64,000 nt of DNA. Source: CAYVBE01 sp964572825. GTDB lineage: Bacteria > Planctomycetota > Brocadiia > SM23-32. The stretch spans positions 56,302 to 120,301 of the forward strand of contig CAZNGS010000002.1 of the NCBI GenBank assembly GCA_964572825.1. The letters run 5' to 3'. The notes beneath the pieces are model-generated. The model did no database searches and was not told the origin of the DNA. It saw only the letters and a list, made by a program, of their open reading frames with translations. A program made the translations under genes and the position numbers. Below, in pieces: positions 9,809 through 16,865 of this stretch; position 1 is the first letter of the stretch, and every line of letters starts with the position of its first letter.

Positions 9809-10339
9809 ATGCCCGAAGTCCAGGTTAAAGAAGTGCCCGAGATGACCGTGATTAGTCTGCCATTCACCGGACCCTACGAGCAGACTCAGAGCAAGCTGGA
9901 TCATCTGATGGGGTGGTTGCTCCGCGTGGGGCATCCCTACAGCGAGCCCCCCATGGGCCTCTACCACGACGACCCCTCCAAAGTGGCGGAGGATGAGCTG
10001 CGGGGCGAGGTGTGCCTGCCCATCGAGGAGGAATGTGAGGGCGAAGAAGACATCGTGCGCAAAGAGCTGCCCCCCGTGACCGTTGCCTATGCCGTCCACG
10101 AGGGCCCCTACGACCGGCTTCCGGAGGTCTACGAGGACATCTTTGCCTGGCTGAGGGAGAACGGTTACCGGTACGTCGAGGAGATGCCCACCCGCGAGAT
10201 ATTCCACAAACTCTACGGCCAGACGGACATCCCCGAGGAGTACGTGACGGAGGTCCAGGTGCCCGTGGAACCGGTGGACGCGGAAGAGGATGCGGGGGGC
10301 GAAGAGGAGGAAGAAGAGGACGTAGAGGAACAGCACTAA
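9809..10339 (+). CDS. GyrI-like small-molecule-binding domain protein, 176 aa
   Basis: The sequence has the duplicated GyrI/AraC-effector-binding fold: first half PEMTVISLPFTGPYEQ, second half PPVTVAYAVHEGPYDRL followed by VYEDIFAWLRENGYRYVEE. The pattern xGPYxxL preceded by a strand is the family hallmark. Such domains bind hydrophobic cations or drugs as regulators, and some members hydrolyse cyclopropanoids. No DNA-binding domain is attached. The C-terminus is a run of Asp/Glu after residue 155. ATG 9809 is preferred over an upstream in-frame TTG (9797) because TTGGAG lies ~6 nt before the ATG as a ribosome site. Confidence 0.72.
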   Translation: MPEVQVKEVPEMTVISLPFTGPYEQTQSKLDHLMGWLLRVGHPYSEPPMGLYHDDPSKVAEDELRGEVCLPIEEECEGEEDIVRKELPPVTVAYAVHEGPYDRLPEVYEDIFAWLRENGYRYVEEMPTREIFHKLYGQTDIPEEYVTEVQVPVEPVDAEEDAGGEEEEEEDVEEQH

Positions 10340-10531
10340 AGCGCTGTTGCAGAACCGGCTCTGTCGGGCCGAGGGCAAGGAGGGCAAAGCGGGCCATACG
10401 GAGACTCGCAGCCGGCCGAAGCCAGGATGGGGTTCTGCAATACGACCCAGGGCTCTCCCCGCACCCGCTGCTCACGGGCCGGGGATGCGAACCGTAGCCA
10501 GCCGGAAGCCATCGGCGAGGTGCTGCCGTTG

Positions 10532-10993
10532 TTACAGGGAGGAGTAAACGTTGATGAAGGGCGCCAGTTGCTCCCAACGCCCGATGCGCGACGTGACCAC
10601 GCCGAACAGAGCCCCGGAGGTGCCGATCACGGCGGAGGCGCCGGCCTTCAAACAGGATGCCGTGATGTAATCCGAGTAGGCGTCGTCCACGACGGCCACG
10701 AGGGGCAGTTCATCGGGCAGCCGGGCGCGCAGCTCACGGAGCAATGTCTGCGGGCCGAAGACCGAGTCCAACTCCACCTCCATGTAGCCGCTCTCACGCT
10801 CCAGGCTGCTCAGACCGCCCAGCACGGCCACGGCGTCGCAGTCGCCGGGGCCCGGCACATCTTCTCTGGCTTTCTCGTAGCCCCGCCTGTCCAGCTCGGC
10901 GCGCTGCGCGAGCCGATCCAGGTAACTTCGGGCATCCAGCGAGGCGTCGATCGCTTCGTCTGATGGGGCGAAGATCACGATTCTCACCGGCAA
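10532..10993 (-). CDS. Hypothetical protein with receiver-like C-terminal half, 153 aa
   Basis: No confident family. The C-terminal half reads LPLVAVVDDAYSDYITASCL followed by KAGASAVIGTS, which recalls the beta4-alpha4-beta5 part of response-regulator receiver folds. The N-terminal part lacks a clear acidic pocket, so phosphorylation is doubtful. The gene ends near the GyrI-like gene in opposite orientation and lies downstream of, but well separated from, the hydrogenase operon. The 293-bp gap 10994-11286 shows no recognised feature beyond short hairpins. Confidence 0.5.
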   Translation of the reverse strand: MPVRIVIFAPSDEAIDASLDARSYLDRLAQRAELDRRGYEKAREDVPGPGDCDAVAVLGGLSSLERESGYMEVELDSVFGPQTLLRELRARLPDELPLVAVVDDAYSDYITASCLKAGASAVIGTSGALFGVVTSRIGRWEQLAPFINVYSSL

Positions 10994-11286
10994 TCGCTCC
11001 TCGGTCGATTCACGGTTGGCACGACAAGTCGAGACATTCTTCCGCCGCCGCGTTAGCGCACATGCGTTTCAATCACGATCAATACACCGAATTGCCACTT
11101 CGCTGCCACCTCTGAACCAGCCCGGACGTGTCGTTGCCGGTCACGGCCAGCTCTGTGTCCTCTGCGGTTCACGGCCGGAACCGTCGGTGTTGATTCTCAC
11201 CCTTTAACATCGTTCTGTCCCGAGTATTTCCTGCCCGTGGGACGGCGAACGGCAACGTTCGACAGCTGCGGGGGATTCGGACCGGG

Positions 11287-11796
11287 TTACTCGAACCACA
11301 CGGGGCTGGCGGCGATCTGCTCAACGGCGCGGCGCACGGGTTCAGACAGCTCCTGGCCGTACTGGGTCCGGGCGGGCTGGATGGCCAGGACGCACCAGTT
11401 CACTTCGCCCTCGGCCGCCAGGAAGTCCATCAGGGGGCCCAGCCCGGCGGCGTGGGTGGAAACGGCCTGCATGCCGAACCGTTCGCCCTCGAAAAGCCGG
11501 ACGGTCCCCGGCCGGGCGCCGAAATCCACGGTGTCAATCAGGCAGATGTCGCATGGCAGGAAGGATCGCAGCCTGCCCACGAAGTTCTCCGGTGCCTCGC
11601 CGCAGTCGAAGGCGCCCGTGCAGCCTTTCTCGGCCAGCCGCTCAGCGATCAGAGAGCCGGCTGCGTCGTCGCCCCGAAGGCGGTTTCCCACTCCCAGCAC
11701 GAGGTACCCGGGACGGACGCACCGCCGGAGTTCCGCCTGCCAGTCCGCCCCCGATTCGTCGGCGTGGCCTCCGCGAGGCTGCGGGCCGCCATGCAC
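11287..11796 (-). CDS. hycI: Hydrogenase maturation endopeptidase, HycI type, 169 aa
   Basis: The block LVLGVGNRLRGDDAAG matches the GxGNxLxxDDxxG signature of [NiFe]-hydrogenase maturation peptidases, which trim the large-subunit C-terminus after nickel insertion; the first Asp of RGDD is the Ni-recognition residue in the family. DTVDFGARPG and STHAAGLGPL are further family motifs. GTG at 11796 is chosen because GAGGAG lies ~9 nt upstream and it follows the previous stop by 2 nt, indicating translational coupling. It is the last gene of the operon. One puzzle is that the large subunit ends soon after its last Cys pair, though a short tail remains to cleave. Confidence 0.82.
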   Translation of the reverse strand: MHGGPQPRGGHADESGADWQAELRRCVRPGYLVLGVGNRLRGDDAAGSLIAERLAEKGCTGAFDCGEAPENFVGRLRSFLPCDICLIDTVDFGARPGTVRLFEGERFGMQAVSTHAAGLGPLMDFLAAEGEVNWCVLAIQPARTQYGQELSEPVRRAVEQIAASPVWFE

Positions 11797-11798
11797 GG

Positions 11799-12443
11799 TC
11801 AGGTGATCTCCTCGAAGACCACCACGCGGCGGCAGTGCGGGCAGAGAACCTTCATGATGTCCCTGCGGTCCACGCCTTCGCCGCCCCGGGATTGAGGCTG
11901 GGGCGCGGTGACCAGCTCCCCCTCCAGCGTCAGGGCCAGCCCCGGATTGGCATATGCCTTGGGTCCCACCTTGCGGGCTACCCAGCGCACGTGGTCCTTG
12001 GCCCCCACCACCCCTCCGCAATGTCCACAAAGGAGCAGTTCCTTGTCAACGGTGGTGATCGCTTCCTGGCGCTTGTAGGTGGCCAGGTCCCAGTCGGTGG
12101 TCTGGTAGATGCCGTCGTCGGTGGTGCAGTGATAGTGGCAATGGCCGCAGAAGATACACCGGTCGTAGCGCAGCTTGAACCGCCTGGCGGGCGGGTCCGC
12201 GTCGGTGTCGTCGGTCATCTCGATGGCAGACGCCGGGCACACTTCGTAGCACGCGCCGCAGCCGATGCAGACATCTTCATCCCAGACGGTGGCGCCCCGG
12301 TAGCTGCCCGTGTCGAAGGTCTCCCCGAAGGGAAAATCAACCGTATACGGGCCCTTCACCACGGCGCGTATGGCCTCGGGCAGGTAGGGGATCTTCAGCG
12401 TCCACAGCACCTTCTTCGTGAATGTCTTTATTGCCTCAACCAT
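11799..12443 (-). CDS. 2x[4Fe-4S] subunit (NuoI/MbhN-like) with C-terminal CxxC extension, 214 aa
   Basis: The N-terminal half has two ferredoxin motifs, CIGCGACYEVCP and CIFCGHCHYHC, as in the NuoI-type subunit that passes electrons to the hydrogenase small subunit. The second motif has Thr where Pro is usual. Unlike the usual 120-150-residue Mbh/Ech subunit, it has ~80 extra residues with two CxxC pairs (LLCGHCGG and VLCPHCRR) that could form a zinc ribbon or rubredoxin-like site. It sits between the Mrp genes and hycI, separated from the core hydrogenase genes. Cytoplasmic peripheral arm location is expected. Confidence 0.82.
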   Translation of the reverse strand: MVEAIKTFTKKVLWTLKIPYLPEAIRAVVKGPYTVDFPFGETFDTGSYRGATVWDEDVCIGCGACYEVCPASAIEMTDDTDADPPARRFKLRYDRCIFCGHCHYHCTTDDGIYQTTDWDLATYKRQEAITTVDKELLLCGHCGGVVGAKDHVRWVARKVGPKAYANPGLALTLEGELVTAPQPQSRGGEGVDRRDIMKVLCPHCRRVVVFEEIT

Positions 12444-12466
12444 GCCGTTCCGTTAAGCCAGGGAAA

Positions 12467-12835
12467 TCAGGCTTCAGCCTCCTGCTGAGGCCTGGTGTCT
12501 GTATGCACAATGCGGTCGGCATCCTCCTCGTAGCGGTCCTCGACGCTTTTCTCCCAGAGTTTGACGCCTCCAAGGTGTGCTCCCCGCGCCAGGGCATGGG
12601 CGGCCACGGGCGAGGTCAGCAGCACGAATATGGCACAGATAATAGCGCGGACGGTCAACTGGGCCGAGGAGCCGCCGACGGCGGTCCCGATCAGGATCAG
12701 ACAGGTGCCGAGTGTCACGCACTTGGTGGCGGCCTGGAGCCTGTTGTACACGTCCGGCAGGCGCACCAGTCCCAGCGTGCCGAACAAGTCGAACAGCAAG
12801 CCCACGCCGATCAGCACGTAGCTCAGCTCAGTCAT
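12467..12835 (-). CDS. mnhG: Mrp/Mnh antiporter subunit G, 122 aa
   Basis: A small membrane protein with three hydrophobic segments. The motif GLVRLPDVYNRLQAATKCVT is diagnostic of the MnhG/MrpG family (RxPDxYxRLxAATK). In Mrp antiporters and Mbh hydrogenases the E-F-G subunits form part of the Na+ translocation module. The start overlaps the end of the mnhF-like gene by 8 nt, as is typical of coupled Mrp genes. Confidence 0.9.
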   Translation of the reverse strand: MTELSYVLIGVGLLFDLFGTLGLVRLPDVYNRLQAATKCVTLGTCLILIGTAVGGSSAQLTVRAIICAIFVLLTSPVAAHALARGAHLGGVKLWEKSVEDRYEEDADRIVHTDTRPQQEAEA

Positions 12836-13091
12836 CGAAAGCCTTCCCTTCCAGGTATTTTGCCAGCGCTATGGTGCCCACAAAGCTCAGCAGCGCCCAG
12901 GCAATCCCCACTGTCAGATAGAAGACCTTGCCGGTGTGGAGCGCATAGAGGGCGCAGAACCCCACCACCAATGTGCCGAGGGTGTCCACCGCCACCGTCC
13001 GGTCCGGAGCCGTGGGGCCACGCTGCAGCCTGTAGAGGCAGAAGAAAGCGCAGACCATCAAGACCCCGAAACCCACCGTCAGCCAGTTCAT
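12828..13091 (-). CDS. mnhF: Mrp/Mnh antiporter subunit F, 87 aa
   Basis: An 87-residue protein with three TM helices. RLQRGPTAPDRTVAVDTL is the MrpF signature (RGPxxxDRxxAxD), including the conserved Asp pair. It overlaps its neighbours by 8 nt (mnhG) and 4 nt (mnhE). Its role is as part of the MrpEFG sodium-translocating module, here within the hydrogenase operon. Confidence 0.9.
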   Translation of the reverse strand: MNWLTVGFGVLMVCAFFCLYRLQRGPTAPDRTVAVDTLGTLVVGFCALYALHTGKVFYLTVGIAWALLSFVGTIALAKYLEGKAFDD

Positions 13092-13609
13092 TCGAAGATC
13101 CTCGTCAGAAAGCCCTCGAATCTGCCCACGATCTCGTCAGTCCGCTCGCGGGGGTCCTCCGTGTCCACGTTGATCCAGTGGACGTAGAGGTCTTCGCCGG
13201 CAATGTCTACCGTGAGGGTTCCCGGAGTGAGCGTGATGGAGTTGGCCAGAAACGTCTTGGCCAGCTTGGTTTTCAGTTTCGTCCGCACCTTGACGATGCC
13301 GGGATGAATCGGCATGTCCGGGTGCACCACGCGGTAGGCGACATCCAGGTTAGCCTTCATGCAGTAGTAGAGGAAGTAAGGGACGTAGAGAAGAAGCCAA
13401 AAGAGTCGCGCCGGGTTGAGTAGCCACTCCCTGTGCGGGTACTTGCCGGAGGTCAGCACGGCGACCAGCGCCACCAGCAGCACCCCTACGCCCAGCATCC
13501 CCCAGTCCACCATCAGACCCGTCCGGGGCGGCGGAGCCGGGGAAAAGGGCCAGGCCAGCAGCACCCAGAAAACGAACAGGATGACAAATGCCGAAGCTCT
13601 CTTGGCCAT
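13088..13609 (-). CDS. mnhE: Mrp/Mnh antiporter subunit E, 173 aa
   Basis: Two to three N-terminal TM helices are followed by a cytoplasmic domain. The segment FLANSITLTPGTLTVDI is the hallmark of MnhE (ANSITLTPGT). The protein ends in an HWINVDTEDP-type motif, also typical. It lies directly after the mnhD-like gene (2-nt gap), and its stop overlaps the start of mnhF. Confidence 0.9.
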   Translation of the reverse strand: MAKRASAFVILFVFWVLLAWPFSPAPPPRTGLMVDWGMLGVGVLLVALVAVLTSGKYPHREWLLNPARLFWLLLYVPYFLYYCMKANLDVAYRVVHPDMPIHPGIVKVRTKLKTKLAKTFLANSITLTPGTLTVDIAGEDLYVHWINVDTEDPRERTDEIVGRFEGFLTRIFE

Positions 13610-13611
13610 CC

Positions 13612-15453
13612 CTATCCTCCCAGCACCGATGAAGCGTAGTGATAAAGACCCCCGGTCAGGGCGTCCGCCGCCGGTTTCAGCAGAATGTCACCGTGCAGCG
13701 GCAGCAACAGCCCGAGCAAAACGCAGGCAAGCGCCAGGATGCCCATGGCCGCCAGCATGGAACCCGGTGATTCGCGAACGTGCCGGAGCGCGGCCGGCAC
13801 GTCCCCTTCGATAAGGTACCGCTGCACCTTCGTGAACGACAGCAGGGTCATGAAGCTCACCAGCACGGTCAGCGCGCCCAGGATCCAGTGACCGGCCCAC
13901 ACCACGGCCACGACGATGAGCAGTTTGCTGAAGAACCCGTTGAACGGGGGCACCCCCGAGATGCTCAGCGAGCCCACGCGGGCGAGCCAGCTTGTGACCG
14001 GCATCTGCTGACCCATGCCGCCGAGCTCCTTCAATTGGCGCGTCCCGGCGCTGTGAACGACCGAACCCGAGGTCAGAAACAACAACGACTTGAAGGCGGC
14101 GTGGTTCAGCAGGTGGAACAGTCCGCCTCCGACCGCCACCGCCGCCAACAACTCCCAACGGGGTGTGAGTTCGCTTCGAAGAACGACCACCTCCGCCCCC
14201 ACACCCAGCGCCAGCACCACGTATCCCATCTGGCTGATGCTGTGATAGGCCAGCAATCTCTTGAAATCCCACTGCCCCACCGCCAGAAACACCCCCACGA
14301 CCATCGACAGGATGCCCATCAACATCAGCACCCAGGCAACGGCCGTGGTGACGCCCAGCACGTCGAAGACGATCCGGGCCAGTACGTAGACCCCGCAGGC
14401 CTTGATCAGAACGCCCGACAGCATGGCGGAAACCGGCGCCGGGGCCGAAGGATGGGCATCGGGCAGCCAGGCATGAAACGGCACCATCGCGGCCTTCAGG
14501 CCGAAACCGGCCACGAAAAAGCCCAGCGCCAGCCACATCGCATCGTTGGTGACCGAAGTCTCCGCGTCGGCGGCGATCTGGGCCAGGTTCAGGGTCCCCC
14601 GGAAGGCGTACACGATGCCGATGCCCAGCAGGATGAAACCACTGGCGACGGCGCTGAGCACCAGGTACTTGAACGAGGCCTCCAGCTCCTCGCTCTCCAC
14701 CCCGAACCCGACCAGCGCATAGCTGGCCACGGCCGCCACTTCCATGAACACGTAGATGTTGAACAGGTCACCGCTGAGCACCACCCCGCACATGCCGGCG
14801 ATCATCAACATGATGGGGCTGTAGTAGAGGTGCACCTGGGTGTAGTCGCGCATGTAACTGATCGAGAAAAGCATTGCCGTGAAGCTCACCACGGTGATCA
14901 CCACCAGCATAAGCCGGGTCAGGCCGTCGCTGACCATGGCAATGCCCGTGATGCTTTTGCCGCCCGGCACCAGCACCCGCTGGAACTCCCCGTCGCGCAA
15001 CAGGCGCAACTCCAGAGCCGTGCCCGGGGCGACGGACGCGTTGAAGCGGCGCAGGGCGTTGAGCGTGGTTGCCTTCTCGAACTCGCCGTCCTGCCCCGCC
15101 CGGTATCCCACGATGAGATCATCGGCACGGACGCCCGCATCTCGGGCCGAGCCCCGGGGAACGACCTCCCCGACCAGGATGCCCTCCTGTGGAGAGGAGT
15201 CGGGCGTTCGGCCCGCCCGGGCCACCCGTATTCCCAGCAGGTCCTGCTGCCCCTCGTAACCGCCGATCCAGGTCACGACCGTATCGTTCCCGAAGAAGAG
15301 CACCACGCTCAGGACCACCAGCGCTCCGGTAAATACCACGGCCACGACATCGCCGCAGGGACGCCCGCGCCTGGCCATCAACAGGTGGAGCAATGGGATC
15401 AGAAACGCCGCCCCGAGCGGTATCACGACCAGAAGCGGTAGCAGGTGTCTCAC
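13612..15453 (-). CDS. mnhD: MrpD/MbhH-type antiporter subunit with an inserted PDZ domain, 613 aa
   Basis: A proton-translocating antiporter-like subunit of the NuoL/M/N and MrpD superfamily. The core is recognisable from residue ~168 onward: GIAMVSDGLTRLMLV, FMEVAAVASYALVGFG, MVPFHAWLPDAHPSAPAPVS and YHSISQMGYV. Uniquely, the loop after TM2 (WIGGYEGQQ, ends ~70) is interrupted by ~95 residues forming a PDZ domain: LLGIRVARA, GILVGEVVPRGSARDAGVRA, DDLIVGY, and TALELRLLRDGEFQRVLV. The family fold resumes immediately afterwards. Normal MrpD is ~500 residues, so the excess matches the insert. By family topology the loop faces the periplasm. There is no frameshift or stop, and neighbouring genes are intact. 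Confidence 0.88.
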   Translation of the reverse strand: MRHLLPLLVVIPLGAAFLIPLLHLLMARRGRPCGDVVAVVFTGALVVLSVVLFFGNDTVVTWIGGYEGQQDLLGIRVARAGRTPDSSPQEGILVGEVVPRGSARDAGVRADDLIVGYRAGQDGEFEKATTLNALRRFNASVAPGTALELRLLRDGEFQRVLVPGGKSITGIAMVSDGLTRLMLVVITVVSFTAMLFSISYMRDYTQVHLYYSPIMLMIAGMCGVVLSGDLFNIYVFMEVAAVASYALVGFGVESEELEASFKYLVLSAVASGFILLGIGIVYAFRGTLNLAQIAADAETSVTNDAMWLALGFFVAGFGLKAAMVPFHAWLPDAHPSAPAPVSAMLSGVLIKACGVYVLARIVFDVLGVTTAVAWVLMLMGILSMVVGVFLAVGQWDFKRLLAYHSISQMGYVVLALGVGAEVVVLRSELTPRWELLAAVAVGGGLFHLLNHAAFKSLLFLTSGSVVHSAGTRQLKELGGMGQQMPVTSWLARVGSLSISGVPPFNGFFSKLLIVVAVVWAGHWILGALTVLVSFMTLLSFTKVQRYLIEGDVPAALRHVRESPGSMLAAMGILALACVLLGLLLPLHGDILLKPAADALTGGLYHYASSVLGG

Positions 15454-15472
15454 GCCAGCATCTCCCCGAGCG

Positions 15473-15862
15473 TCAACCCTTGAGCTGTGTAATCTGCGTC
15501 AGATCGAACGTGCCGTATTTCTGGTGCAGCCGCAGTGCCATCACCACCATCAAGGCGACCAAGGAAAGGCCGATGACAATGGAGGTCAGTATCAGCGCCT
15601 GGGGCACCGGGTCCACCGCGCGCAGAAGCAACTGCCGCCAGGGATCCGGACCGCGCAGCACCCCCACAGAGGCGATGGGCGCCATCGGCTCTCCCGTCGC
15701 CGGCACCCGATACCCCACCAGGACCAGGAACAGATTTACCGCGTGGTGAATCACGACCACCCCGACGATCACCTTGATCAGGTTCTTCTTCACCGCGATG
15801 GCATACAACCCGATCATGAACATGACCATGGTCAACACGTATGGCAGCACACCGTGCAGCAT
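15473..15862 (-). CDS. mnhC: Mrp/Mnh antiporter subunit C (NuoK-like), 129 aa
   Basis: Three TM helices with a long second loop. NLIKVIVGVVVIHHAVNLFL corresponds to the NuoK/MrpC helix 2, and DPVPQALILTSIVIGLSLVA matches the conserved DPLPQALVLTAIVI signature. The ATG overlaps the stop of the mnhB-like gene by one base. The NuoK-like subunit contributes to the antiporter module. Confidence 0.9.
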   Translation of the reverse strand: MLHGVLPYVLTMVMFMIGLYAIAVKKNLIKVIVGVVVIHHAVNLFLVLVGYRVPATGEPMAPIASVGVLRGPDPWRQLLLRAVDPVPQALILTSIVIGLSLVALMVVMALRLHQKYGTFDLTQITQLKG

Positions 15863-16323
15863 CAGTCGTCTCCCTCATCCTCTTCCGAGGGCAGATGCTT
15901 CTCACCCTCGCGAAAAGCGGCCAGCATCAGGAACGCGCCGAAAAGACCGGCTCCCACCTTGAGGCCGATCGCCAGGTTGGAGACCGGCATCGATCCGCCG
16001 GTGAACAGTCTGAAATCGGGGCTTGTTCTCAGGAACTGAGCGAAGAAAGTGCCGGTGATAAAACCCAGCAGCGCCACGGCCAGAAACCCGATGGCGCCCA
16101 GGCTCTCCCACAGGACCGCCATCCGGTGCCCCATGCGTTCCTTGACCGCGTCGGCCCCGAATGCCAGCACCACCAGCAGCAGGCCCGCTGCGCCTATAAC
16201 ACCTCCGGCGAACCCGCCGCCCGGCGAGAGGTGCCCGGTCAGGATCACGTAGAGCCCGAACAACAGGATGAACCCGATCAACAGGGCCGTGATCGTCTTA
16301 ACTATGAGCGTCATTCCCTTCAT
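15862..16323 (-). CDS. mnhB: Mrp/Mnh antiporter subunit B, 153 aa
   Basis: Four TM helices. The GHLSPGGGFAGGVI motif is the MnhB/MbhF signature. The C-terminus is an acidic tail (SEEDEGDD). The start lies 26 nt inside the preceding gene, suggesting coupled translation. It is part of the MrpB-like module adjoining MrpA's C-terminal domain, which here is provided by the gene at 16298-16855. Confidence 0.9.
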   Translation of the reverse strand: MKGMTLIVKTITALLIGFILLFGLYVILTGHLSPGGGFAGGVIGAAGLLLVVLAFGADAVKERMGHRMAVLWESLGAIGFLAVALLGFITGTFFAQFLRTSPDFRLFTGGSMPVSNLAIGLKVGAGLFGAFLMLAAFREGEKHLPSEEDEGDD

Positions 16324-16855
16324 TCGTTTCTTCCTTCTTGCCCCTGGTGCGCAGCAACGCGTAACAGCCCAGGATGGCGGCGAAGATGACCGTCGCCTCC
16401 CCCAGCGTGTCGTACGCCCGGAAGTCCAGCAGCACGGCCGTCACCATGTTGGTCGCGCCCGTCCCGCGCGCCGCACGGATGTAGCTGAGGCCCATGTTCA
16501 TGGGCGGATCGCCGAAAGGCACCATTTCCTGAAAGCATATGTAGGAGCCCAGCAGCACCGCCATCAACACCGCGCCCATAAACGCCACGTGAGGCGTGTC
16601 TCGAATGAACTCCTTTGTGGTGTCCTCCCTCACCAGAACCGTTCTTATCAGGAGCACGACGGCGAATATCTCCACCACCACCTGCGTGAGAGCCAGGTCC
16701 GGCGCCCCCATCAGAAGGTCCGTCAGGGCCAGGCCGAACCCCACCGCCCCCAGACACAGTACGCTGGAGAGGAGGTCGCGCGTCTCCACGGCCACAATGG
16801 CCGCCAGGATCATGAACGCCAGCACCCCGTACAGTATGCCCAACGAGGCCGTCAT
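16298..16855 (-). CDS. MbhD+MbhE-like (MrpA C-terminal domain) subunit, 185 aa
   Basis: The N-terminal ~80 residues are a DUF4040/MbhD-like domain (LLMGAPDLALTQVVVEIFAVV). The C-terminal half resembles MbhE (NMVTAVLLDFRAYDTLGEAT). In Pyrococcus these are two genes; in Mrp antiporters both are the C-terminus of MrpA; here they are one fused gene. ATG 16855 is chosen because AGGAGAGAGG precedes it and it clears the upstream gene; a reading from 16894 would overlap and adds a Cys-rich non-conserved stretch. Confidence 0.85.
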   Translation of the reverse strand: MTASLGILYGVLAFMILAAIVAVETRDLLSSVLCLGAVGFGLALTDLLMGAPDLALTQVVVEIFAVVLLIRTVLVREDTTKEFIRDTPHVAFMGAVLMAVLLGSYICFQEMVPFGDPPMNMGLSYIRAARGTGATNMVTAVLLDFRAYDTLGEATVIFAAILGCYALLRTRGKKEETNEGNDAHS

Positions 16856-16865
16856 GTCCTCTCTC

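Noticed and set aside
13780..15441. A 553-codon open frame on the plus strand opposite the mnhD-like gene, rich in His, Gln and Arg.
   Set aside because: It is the antisense shadow of a gene with unmistakable family motifs; the composition (poly-His/Gln/Arg) is typical of GC-rich reverse frames.
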